A stretch of DNA of 64,000 nt, taken from positions 10,448,814-10,512,813 of the forward strand of contig CM055062.1 of the NCBI GenBank assembly GCA_029204045.2, written 5' to 3'. This document shows, one piece after another, positions 35,369 to 47,300 of this stretch. The stretch is from Tillandsia leiboldiana. Lineage: Eukaryota > Streptophyta > Magnoliopsida > Poales > Bromeliaceae. The notes beneath the pieces are model-generated. The model was not told the DNA's origin. It worked only from the letters and a program-made list of their open reading frames with translations, and did no database searches. The position numbers and the translations under genes are program-made. Every line of letters begins with the position of its first letter. Within the stretch, counting starts at the first letter, position 1.

Positions 35369-38300
35369 TTATACCTCCTGGGACTCCAGTGCAGGAAATA
35401 CATCAGTTCGGGTAACGATTCCTGTTTAAGAATGAAATGCGCACATTAGATGGGCATAAAAAATGATAAGAGTTATAAGGCAGCTCTTACCAACAACATG
35501 CTGCTGTTTATTTAAAATTGGTATCCTGTGGACCTTCCTCTTGAGCATTAAAGCAGCAGCATCTGGCTCAAATGAGCAATTACAAATAAGATTTTTTTTT
35601 TTCCTTCTTTTTTGTGGGTGGGGGGTGAGCAGCAATGTTATTTACAAAAATCCAAGACTGAGGAATAAGTTGGCATATAACTTTACCCAAGACAGTCTTC
35701 TCAGCCGACAAAGTAATGGCTGGAGATGACATGACTTCATCAACCTTTGAATCCAACTGCAGAGAAGATAACCATTTTAGCAGAGAAGGAAGAAAACCCA
35801 GTAAAAGGTGAGGGAAAACATAATCGATTTGAAGTACCACCAACAAGTGGTCCAAAAACTTAATAGATCTCAGCTATACCGGGCCACAGAAACATGAAAC
35901 GTAGATGCAAGGAAGTGATTGAATAATATAATCAAATAAATTCTGGTTATCTATCTACGGCACTTGGATCACTGAATTGTCCTAGCAAAATTTGCTCTAC
36001 CAAACAAGAATAAACAACACTAGCACATCATGAATAAATTCAGTTGAAGGAGAAGCGTATAAGGAGTGAGGGCTCATAATTAGTTTGGTTTTAAGTCACA
36101 GTAAAGCCAGTGAACCAAACTACATGTCTTGCCAGACTAATGAAAAGCTAAAGATCATATAGCTAAATATTTGCTCAAGGGCTTGTCCGCATGCATCAAC
36201 ATCTTTTTCAGCAATCTTCTTTTTTTCCCTTAAGAAAATATGTTCCTAGAATTCCTAAAATGTCAGAATTATTAACATTTCACAATAGCTATAAATCCAA
36301 GCTCTACGTAATAATCACAAAAAATCTCCAACCTACACATGTCATATCATATATCTTGTTCAGACAACCAAATTTGCCTAGAAGAGTTAGCAGATCTTCT
36401 CAACGAGCAGTTAATCAGATGCTATGCCGAACACACAGAAAGACAGGACATGGAATGCAACAATCCTCGGACTCGTCGATTCACCGCCTCTAAAACTCAT
36501 ATGACATACGAGTCCAAAAAGGTTTGATCAAATGCTAAATGGAACCCCCCTACTAGGCCAAATGCAAATAAATCTGACAGCTTTTATGTGTTTCTGATTT
36601 GTACTAGCGAAGGGCGAATGTTCATGGAGTGTCAATGCAGGAAATGTTTTCAATATGACACAGCCATGGACAGGGCAATAACTTCGGAGTGCTCGTATTT
36701 AGCTGATCAAACCGTGAGGAAGCGGTCGATGAATTCCTAAGCATTCCAATAGCATGCAGAAGAGGAGAGGTCCTTTAAATCCATGAGATCAACTAATGCA
36801 GCTTGAGACAATCCTCTGAAAACTCCCACAAGCAAGAGAATGATCTAAAGTAAGGAGAAGACAGAACCTTCACTTCTCAGCATATCTAAGAAATTAAGTC
36901 AAAACTCCTAAAACTACCACATAATGGGGTTCTTTCAATTTTGATTTGATTTTCAAATCCAAAAACAACCCTACACAACAAGGTAGTAGCTTACATGTCG
37001 TAATTAGGTTTTGGCCTGTATGTAGCCAAATCAAATCAGTGGCCAAATCAGTTTACTCATGTCAAAATTTCTTAAATATTAATTAGACCAAGATGAATCT
37101 AGATATGCATGTTGTAAAATATTTATCTTTTCAAGTTAATTCTTTTAAATTATTTAAAACCAGCAAATTCAATTTGTAAAAATCCGATCAGGAGTTAAAT
37201 AATAAATGCTGTAAGAGAAAAGGTTTAGAAAAGGCCTGTGGATCGAGGCGTGCAGGGCACTGTCCTAGAAGCGAGATTGCCCCTCTACGTGCGAGGCTTT
37301 CCGGCAATCCCTTCCAGCGATACAACGTCCACGTTCCACCCCGTCGGCACGATTTCAAGGTGGCGCAAGATGAACCCGGCAAACTTTCAGGGATCCAGCA
37401 AATCGAAAGAAAGAACAAAGCGAAGACGGTAAAATCTGGAATAGTAGAATTGGGGAAAAAGATTGGGGAAAAAGAAGATGGCACTGGCACCGTAAAACCT
37501 CAGATAACGTTCGGGTTTAAACTCCTCTTAAACACCCGAAGCGAGCGATCGTGCTCCAACGACATGATTAGAAGGCTCTTTACGTGCCCGTGACTTATAG
37601 ATGAAGGCAACCAAATATCGGATTAAATAAAAGAAATTTCGGATTAAATAAAAGAAATAAAATGAACCGGGTAACGGATGGCTCCAAGTGAGGCCCATTA
37701 TGGATTGGGCTCCTCAAGAGACAAATTAAGTTTTAAATCACCAATAAATCCTAAATAAAATTCAACAATCCCCCACATGATTTAAAACTTCAAATAAAGA
37801 CTGAGATTCAAAGCAACACAAAAGAACGCTGGATCTCTTATACCACGTATTCGGCGAAGGTACCTTTCGGGTTTAAACCTTCACTTAGTGCTTGTCTATG
37901 TACATCCGAGGGCACAATGGTGGACTACGCCTTGAACCAAGGCCGGTGAATCGGATTTCCACAAACCGCACATATGGTACAGTCGTAAGGGTTCAAAGCG
38001 AGTGAGCGCTATAATGGCCATACGCTGGTATCGATTCATGTGTGTTTTAGGAAACCGCCCGCTTTCCATAATTGCGGCCTCACGACTCCACACATATAGT
38101 AGTAGGTCCTCAGAGGGTATCTGCAAGGTCGTACCCTGCCTCATAGGTCTTGGAACTATTCAGGGCCAAAGCCCTTCCTATCCACTTGCAGAAATGAGCA
38201 CTGTCGCCATAGGGATGAGGATACAAAAACAGTGCACCTCAAGCTACCTGTTCGACTTGTTACTACCCACTGAACCTGCAACAGGTTGGGTTGCCATCGC

Positions 38301-41300
38301 CAATAACTTCTATTGTGGGCTAAGCCCCATCCCCCTCGACGATTCTAGGATCACGGTCCTAGACAAACCCTTGGTGAGCTGATCAGCCAAGTTTCTTGCA
38401 GATCTCACAAATTCCAATGCAATCACATTTTCTTTCAAATTCTGTCGAATGAACTTCTGTCTCAATTTCATAAATTTGTTCATCTTAGTCTCCACATTCT
38501 CTTGGGCACATTTGTCAATTGCAGCTCTACAATCACAATGAATAGACACAGGTGCTAAAGGTTGCTCCATCAGTGGCAGATCATAAAGAAATTCTCTCAA
38601 CCACTTAGACTCTGTTACAGTAGTATCTAAAGCTATCAATTCAGATTCCATAGTACTTCTAGAAATCAAAGACTGTTTAGTTGACTTCCAAGAAACAGCT
38701 GCTCCTCCTAGGAGAAATACAAATCCTGTAGTAGACTTCACATCAGCTGTATCACTAATCCAATTCGCATCACTATAACCTTCTAATACTGCAGGAAAAC
38801 CACTATAATGCAATCCATAGGATACAGTCCCTTTCAAATATCTCAACACTCTTTCTAAAGCATTCCAATGCTCTCTGTTCGGATTATGGGTATATCTTCT
38901 CAATCGATTTACAGCATAAGCCAAATCAGGTCTAGTGTAATCCACTAGATATCCTAAGGATCCGATAATCTGTGAATATCTATTCTGGCCTATTGGATCT
39001 CCTCTATTCTTCTTAAGATGAACACTAGAATCATAAGGTGTCACTACAGGTTTAATATCAGAATATCCAAACTTCTTCAATAATTGTTCACTGTAGTCCA
39101 AGATCTTTCATATCAAATGATCTTCATATTAATTTCTTTCGACTTTCTAATGATCTTCATATTGAGAATCACATCTGCTTGTCCAAGATCTTTCATATCA
39201 AAATTCTTATTCAACAATTTTTTCACATCATTTATCACATTCATGTCTGTACCAAAGATCAAAATATCATCAATATGCAAACACAAGATCACAATCTGTC
39301 CATCATACTCTTTCGAATATACACATTCATCAGACATGTTCACATGAAAATCATTTGAAACAACCAAAGAATCAAATTTTAAATGCCACTGTTTAGGAGC
39401 TTGCTTTAATCCATATAAAGATCTAGTCAATTTACACACTTTGTTCTCATGTCCAGAAACCACAAATCCTTCAGGTTGCTTCATATAGATCTCTTCATCT
39501 AAATCACCATTTAGAAAGGCTGTCTTAACATCCATTTGATGAACAATCAAATTAAGAATGGAGGCTAAAGCAATCAACACTCTAATAGAGGTAATCCTAG
39601 CAACAGGAGCATAAACATCAAAATAATCAACCCCAGGCTTCTGTGCAAAACCCTGTGCCACTAATCTAGCCTTATCTACAGATCCATCAGATTTCAACTT
39701 CTTCTTAAAAATCCACCTACAGCCTACAGGCTTACATCCTAGAGGTAAATCAGATAACTCCCAAGTATGATTCTGTAGAATAGACTGCATCTCAAGATTA
39801 ATAGCCTCTTTCCAAAACGATGCATCTACAGACGTCATAGCTTGGTCATAGGTAGATGGGGTGTCTTCTACAAGTAGGACACAAAAATCATCTCCAAAAG
39901 TCTTCTCTACTCTAGGACGCTTACTTCTTCTAGGCTCAATCTCTTCTATCGGTTCACTGACTCTAGGTCTGCTAGAGCTACCAACGAGTTCAGCAGGAAC
40001 AGATCTATCTACTCTAGTTTTAAACGGAAAAACATCCTCAAAGTACACAGCATCTCTAGCCTCAATGATTGTATTGTTAGAAATCTCACTAATTTCAGAA
40101 TTCACCACTAGAAATCTGCTGGCATTACTATCCTGTGCATAACCCACAAAAATCGTATCGACAGTCTTAGGTCCAATCTTCCTTTTCTTATTCTCAGATA
40201 TCTTCACTTTAGCTAGACACCCCCACACTTTAAATAATTCAAATTAGGCTTCCTACCTTTCCAAAGCTCATAGGGAGATATATCAGAATTCTTGTGAGGA
40301 ATCCTATTTAAAATCATACATGCAGAAATCAAAGCTTCCCCCCACAAGTTCTCAGGTGCGCCTGAACTAATAATCATCGAGTTTATCATATCCATCAAAG
40401 TCCTATTCTTACGTTCAGCAACTCCATTAGATTGAGGTGTATAGGGAGCAGTCACTTGATGTATAATTCCAAATTCTCGACAAAAACTAGTCATCTCATT
40501 TGAAGTGTATTCACCACCTCGATCAGATCTCAAAATTTTGATTTTCTTATCCAACTGATTTTCTACTTCAGCTTTATAAATTTTGAATCTGCTAAGAACC
40601 TCATCTTTTGATTTAATCAAGTAGACATAACAAAATTTCGAATGATCATCTATAAAAGTCACAAAATACTTATTTCCACCTCTACTAAATCTACTTCCAT
40701 CACAAACATCACTGTGCACTAATTCTAGAAGATTACTATCTCTATCCACAGATTTAAAAGGTTTTCTAGGTTCCTTAGCTTGCACACATATTTCACATCT
40801 ATGATCAGGTAAATCAGATTTAGGAATCAAATCAAGATGCATTAATCTTTTGACAGTATTAAAATTCACATGTCCTAATCTTCTATGCCAAATATTAGTA
40901 GAAACAACATTCAAAACAACAACACTTTTATTCATTGGAAATGAAGATACAGAAAGTTTAAACAAACCATCACTCAAAAAACCCTTCCCTACAAAATTCA
41001 CACCTTTTGTTATTACTACCCTATTACATTCAAAAACTAACTTAAAACCCTGCTGAACTAAAAGAGAACCACTAATCAAATTCTTCCTAATATCGGGAAC
41101 ATGATGGACTCCGTGCAAGGTTAAGATCTTCCCAGAGGTCAACCTCAAATCCACTCGACCTGTCCCAAGCACACGGGAAGAGGCTGCATTCCCCATGTTC
41201 ACTGATCCTCCACATGCGTCCGGATAAGTGGAAAACCACGAACGATCAGAACAAGCATGGACATTAGCTCTAGTATCTATCCACCAATCAGAAGAACAAA

Positions 41301-44300
41301 GGGCAAGGTTAAGCTCAGGTAAACTAGATTCTAACCTGATAGTGGAGTCAGAAGGGTCAGAACCGGCAGTCAGCATATTCGTCTGACGCTCAGGTGAAGC
41401 TCCCTTCTTCTTCATTGGCGCAGAAGGCCGAGTCTTGAGAAAGTAGCAATCCTTCGCAAAGTGGTTCGTCTTTCCACACACAAAGCAACCAAAGTTGCCT
41501 CCACTTCCCTCAGGTTTAGGCTTCTTAAAGTTTGGGTTAAACTTTCTATGATGGAACGGTTTCTTCTTAAAGTTTCTATAAGGCTGAAAGTTTCTACCTT
41601 TAATTTTAGGGTGCTCTACTAGGTTGGCTTGGGTAGCAGACTCATTAAGCTTCTTATCCCTAGCTCGGTTCAACTCTTCTATCCTAATGGATCTTAGGAC
41701 AAAATTCAGGGATAGCTCTCTTTGATTGTGGTTAAGATCGTTTGCATGGCTCTTCCAAGAGGGTGGCAACTTATCTATAAGGGCAGCAACTAAGAAATTC
41801 TCATCAAGATCTACACCACTAGATCTAAGTTGCTCAACTATGTGCTCAAAATCATGAAGCTGGTCAGACATTGACTTATTATCTACCAGTTTAAACTTAA
41901 TCAAATCAGACGCCTGGTATCTCTTCTGGGTAGGATCAACCTGACCGTACTTATTCTCTAAAGATGTCCAAAGCTCCCTAGCAGTTTTCATACTACAGTA
42001 GATGTCATAAAGTTTATATGATAGGGTGCTAAGAATCCGGTTCATGCAGTGATAATTAATCATATCAGGGTTAGTAGGAAGTACAGGTCTAGGTGCAGAA
42101 GTAGTAGTAGTATCAGCATCAGCATAGAGAGGAGTGGAACCAGCTTGGGCTTGACTCCGAGTAAACGGTCTAGTGACCTCAGTCTGAATTGCACCTTCAG
42201 GTGCAGAGCCATTACTATTTTCGGTAGAATCCGAAATAGCAGAAACCAGCCCAAGCGTGGTGAGCCAGAACCTCATTTGGTTCTGTCACCTTCTAAAATT
42301 ACGACCATCGAACGTGAAAGGTTTCGCCGAATTGTCCATAATGAAAAATCTGTTTACAAACAATTCTACAGCAATGTCACAATATTGTTAAAGATTTAAA
42401 AACAGTTTAACAGTTTAATTTAAATTGACGAATTAAAATTTAATTAACAATAGTTATACTAAGATTTTAATTGACAGTGTAATAATCAAACACTATGTTT
42501 TAATTAACAGTGCAACAGTTAAACAATTTAAATATGTTGTATTAACAATTAATATTATATGTCAACAAATACTAACAGAGTTGTTGTCACGCCCCGGAGG
42601 TCTACGGATAAGCGGAAAAGCGTATATATTTTTTCTTTATAAATAAGTATCGACCTCCCCCCAGTGCGTGTCAGACCCACATATACAAATTCACTCTTCA
42701 AACGGACAGAGTCTCCTTTGTATATGCACGGCGTCACATTTACGACAACAACACAACAACATACTTTAACCACACAGTCGCAGTGAACATAGGAAGGAAA
42801 GGTAATTTCATTCAATCACATCAAGAGTTAAACTACGGGTTTTGCAAACGGTGTCCACACGACACCCAGTTTTTGAAAACATTTACACATTCACACTAAA
42901 GAGGCCATATCTTTTTTGAAAGGATAAATCCAGGAGTTTACCAAGATAGTGCCCACAAGGCATTTAGTTTTGGAAAGCATTTTCGAAACCATTTTGTTTG
43001 TTGTAAACTATGCCGCATAAAAGTCCATAGAAGTATATCAAATCCACAGTGCTAACTAATTGACTATGCAACATCCCACATGATCCACATTCAAGCAAAT
43101 TAATCTAACAGTTAAACTGAAAAGAGAAATGAGATAAACCGAAACGGAGAGAGCATAAATTAGCCTCATACGGCTAAGGTCCTCTCGACGCAGCCTCACC
43201 ACCGTCCCAGCTATTACACCTAGTCGGACCTGTCACAGTGTGGGAAGTCAGTGACAAATAAAGTAGATGTTTCAACAATTTACAATAACTTTAAAATAAA
43301 ACAAGTACACCGGAACCTTTCGCTTTTCCACCTCATGTGTCCACCTCACTTGATTTAATTACAACTGGTACCTGTCGGGGAGTCGACGATCTCCTCTCGT
43401 GCACAAATACTTTACTTACGTGATGCTTTTAACCCCTTTCACGGTACTAGTGCGGCACTTTTAGCTGGCGTGAAGGGGTCCCCACTGGCACCTACACAAA
43501 TCGTGGGGCACACGGGTCATTCAGACCACTTCTCCGGAAAAGTACACCCATCCGGAGGCCAATCCGCCTGTGTACGTGCAGCATCTAAAAAATGATAGCC
43601 GAAACTGGCGTGTACGATCACCGCGACATTTAGTCGCCACAGTTAATAACAGAAGATCCGGTACAAATTTATGCGAAGGGTTAAAGCAAGTTAACACATC
43701 ACATCTACTTTATTAGGCAGATTATTACACTTTTTATGATGACATATTGCATTTATTGAAAGAGTACCCACTTGGTTGCGGGAAGATCGGAGCACTTGGA
43801 TCTTTTTACGCACTCCCGCTGCACAGTTAATAACAGAAGATCCGGTACAAATTTATGCGAAGGGTTAAAGCAAGTTAACACATCACATCTACTTTATTAG
43901 GCAGATTATTACACTTTTTACGATGACATATTGCATTTATTGCAAGAGTACCCACCTGGTTGCGGGAAGATCGGAGCACTTGGATCTTTTAACGCACTAC
44001 CGCTGCACACCTGGACCTAAAGAAGTCCCCAAGGACGATAGTTAATAAAACGCACCAATACTGCGGAAATGGAAATCCAAAACCAACCCCGCGACGAAAA
44101 ACCCAAAGACGGTGCACCTACGACACTTGACGGCTCCCAGCGCGGCCCGAAACCGCGCGGTGTGCGTCCGCGGGCGACGCCCGCATGCCCCGCGGGCGAC
44201 GTCCGCATGCCCCGCGGGCGCCCCGCGCGGCGCAAGGCCGCGCGGCACGCACCCGCGGTGGCGCCCGCGAGGCACACACCCGCCCGCGGGCGCCCCGCGC

Positions 44301-47300
44301 AGCGCAAGGCCGCGCAGTGCGTGCCCGGGGGCGGCGCCCGCGCAGCGCCCGTGCGGCGCTGCCCGCCCGCAGGCGCCCCGCGCGGCTCAAGGCCGCGCGG
44401 CTGCGCGCCCGCGCGGCGCAAGGCTGCGCGGGTGCACGTCCGCGGGCGGCGCCAGCGCGGCGCTCGCCCGCCCGGGGGCGCCCCGCGCGGGATGTAGTCG
44501 CGCGGTACACGCCCGCGGGCGGCGCCCGTGCGGCGCCCGCCCGCGCCGTGCCCTAGATCATGCGGCGGCGGCGTCGGGGCCGGCGGCGACGACGGGGGTG
44601 GAGACGGCGATGGAGACAACCAAAAAGACACGAAAAACCCCAATAACGCAACAAAACGAAATCTACTTACCGAAAATCCCGACGGGGAAGTCGACCGATC
44701 GCTCTTCTAATTCCGATACGTTGTTCGGGGTGATCGGATTCCTCCGTCTTCTTCCTCTTTCTTTCTTTTTCCTCCTCCGGCTAGGGTTTCGCCTTTTTCT
44801 TCTTTTCTCCCGCGTTCGTTCTCTCCGGCTAGGGTTTCTCTTTTTGCGAAAAGTGGGATTTTCCTTTTCGTACGTACAATTAAATCCTACCTTTTAATTT
44901 CTGTCACCGATTAATTAATTCTTTAATTAATTAATCCTACGGGATAAACCTATATTTTCTCGTAAAACGTGCAGGATATTTTACACGGATTCCGATGCAC
45001 GTTAAGTCACCGCAGCTCTAAAAACCCTGTTCCGGGAGATCCCTACCTCGGATTTCAGATCCGATTGCACCGTCGGTTTTCGTTTTTCGTGCTCTTTCAC
45101 AGAAAAATACTCATGCAACATACCGACCGACTTACAGAAACTCGATAATTTCGATCCACTAAAAAGAATACTTTATTAGGAGGGTAAAATATCACTAAAA
45201 AGTCATGTCATTACACCACTCACACTTTATAAGAAGTTTCGTCCTCGAAACTTAATTACAACTCTCGCTAAACAACTCGGGAAAACATTCCTTCATTTTC
45301 GATTCCAGTTCCCACGTCGCTTCGCGTTCCTCGTGGTTGCTCCACTGGACCTTTACATAGGGGATGGTCCGATTGCGCAATTTCTTATCCTCTCGTGCCA
45401 AGATCTGCACCGGCGTCTCCTCGACGCTTAAGTCCTCTTGTAACTCGATAGTGGATACATCCAGGGCGTGAGAGGGGTCGGGGAGGTACTTCCGGAGCAT
45501 TGAAACGTGAAACACGTTGTGGACTCGATCGAGGTTCGGCGGCAGGGCCAACCGGTACGCCACCGGGCCCACGCGTTCTAGGATTTCGAACGGTCCACGT
45601 ACCTAGGACTTAACTTTCCCCTCAGTCCAAAACGTCGGGTCCCCTTTGCAGGCGAAACTCGGAGCAGCACGTGCTCACCCACCATGAATTCCAAATCCCG
45701 TCGTCTATGGTCCGCGTAACTTTTCTGTCTGCTCTGGGCGGTTAGCAGCCGTTGCCTGATCAGGCGCACCTTTGCCTCGGTCTCCTCCACTAAATCTGGG
45801 TCCAAGAACTTGCGCTCTCCCAAGTCATCCCAGCATACTGGAGACCGACAGCGGCGCCCATACAGAGCCTCGTATGGCGCCATTTGAATGCTGGCTTGAT
45901 AACTGTTATTGTAGGCGAATTCCACAAGGGGTAGGTATCGAGACCACCCTTCGCCCAAGTCAAGTACGCATGCCCAGAGCATGTCTTCGAGGATTTGGAT
46001 CACCCGCTCCGATTGTCCGTCAGTTTGCGGGTGAAAGGCCGTGCTGAAATGCAATTTGGTTCCCATTGCTCGTTGTAGGCTCTGCCAAAAGTTCGACACA
46101 AATCGTGTGTCTCTGTCCGACGTAATGGACGCCGGTATTCCGTGCAACCTCACTATCTCATTAATGTATGTTTGCGCCAGTCATTCCCGAGTCCACGTCG
46201 TATGTATGGGCAGGAAGTGGGCCGATTTCGTCAAACGATCCACTATGACCCATATCGCATCATGTCCTCGTGGCGATCTCGGGAAGCCGGTCACAAAATC
46301 CATCGTAATCATCTCCCACTTCCATTCCGGCACCGGCAGCGGTTGTAACTTCCCTGCTGGGCGTTGATGTTCGGCCTTTACTTGTTGGCACACCAGGCAA
46401 TGTGCCACGAATCGGGTCACGTCACCCTTCAATTTAGGCCACCAGAAGGTTTGCTTTATATCTTTGTACATCTTCGTTCCCTCAGGGTGCACTGCGTAGG
46501 GAGCAGTATGCGCTTCTCTCAGAATTTCCTCTTTGAGTTCCGGTAGGTCCGGCACGCAGATTCGTCCTCGGAATCGTATTGTGCCATCAGAGCCTATTGC
46601 GAAATCGCCTCCTTAGTCTGAGGGTACTCTGTCTCGCACAAGTTGTAACTGGGTATCTTTCGATTGTCCTTCCATGATCCTGTCTAGCAGGGTGGGTCTG
46701 ACTACCGGGGTCGTGAGTCGTGCGACCGTACCCGCTGGCACCACCTCTAGCCTCAATTGCGAAAACTCTGCAATCAGGCTGTTCTGTTGGGTAATAACAC
46801 TTACCCCTGCTCCTTCTGTCTGCCCCTTGCGGCACAAGGCGTCGGCCACCACATTTGCCTTCCCGGGGTGGGGTAGTGGATCGACAAGTCATAGTCTTTC
46901 AGTAACTCGAGCCACCGCCTTTGCCGCAAGTTTAGCTCCTTCTGGGTGAAGAGGTACTTGAGGCTCTGATGATCGGAATACACATTGCAGTGTGTCCCGT
47001 ACAAATAATGTCTCCACAACTTGAGGACAAACACGACTGCCGCCAGCTCCAAGTCGTGCACGGGATAATTTCTCTCGTACTCCTTTAGTTGTCTTGACGC
47101 ATAGGCTATGACCTTACCCCGTTGCATAAGCACACCCCCGAGACCGTTTCGCGACGCATCGCAATAAACCTCATAATCCTCCCCAGGTTCCGGTAAGGCG
47201 AGAACCGGGGCCCGCGTCAATCGGTCCTTGAGTTCCTCAAAACTCTTCTGGCACTGATCCGTCCAGATAAACTTCTCCCCCTTCCGGGTCAGGCGATTCA

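Larger units (their letters stand above)
42585..45215 (-). repeat. Gypsy 3' LTR (2631 bp)
   Basis: On the minus strand runs TGTAATGACATGAC to CCGGGGCGTGACA. It matches 49937-52379 closely but is longer, mainly through a 184-bp tandem duplication (43641-44008). Confidence 0.92.

Noticed and set aside
36191..36527. Possible small plus-strand gene in the CBS intron
   Set aside because: Two overlapping frames of equal quality, no splice or domain support, and low similarity to anything I know.
44017..44897. Several long overlapping open frames (Arg/Ala/Pro-rich) in the gypsy LTR
   Set aside because: They occur on both strands and in several frames because the GC-rich repeat lacks stop codons. 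They have no domain and duplicate again in the other LTR at 51188-51689.
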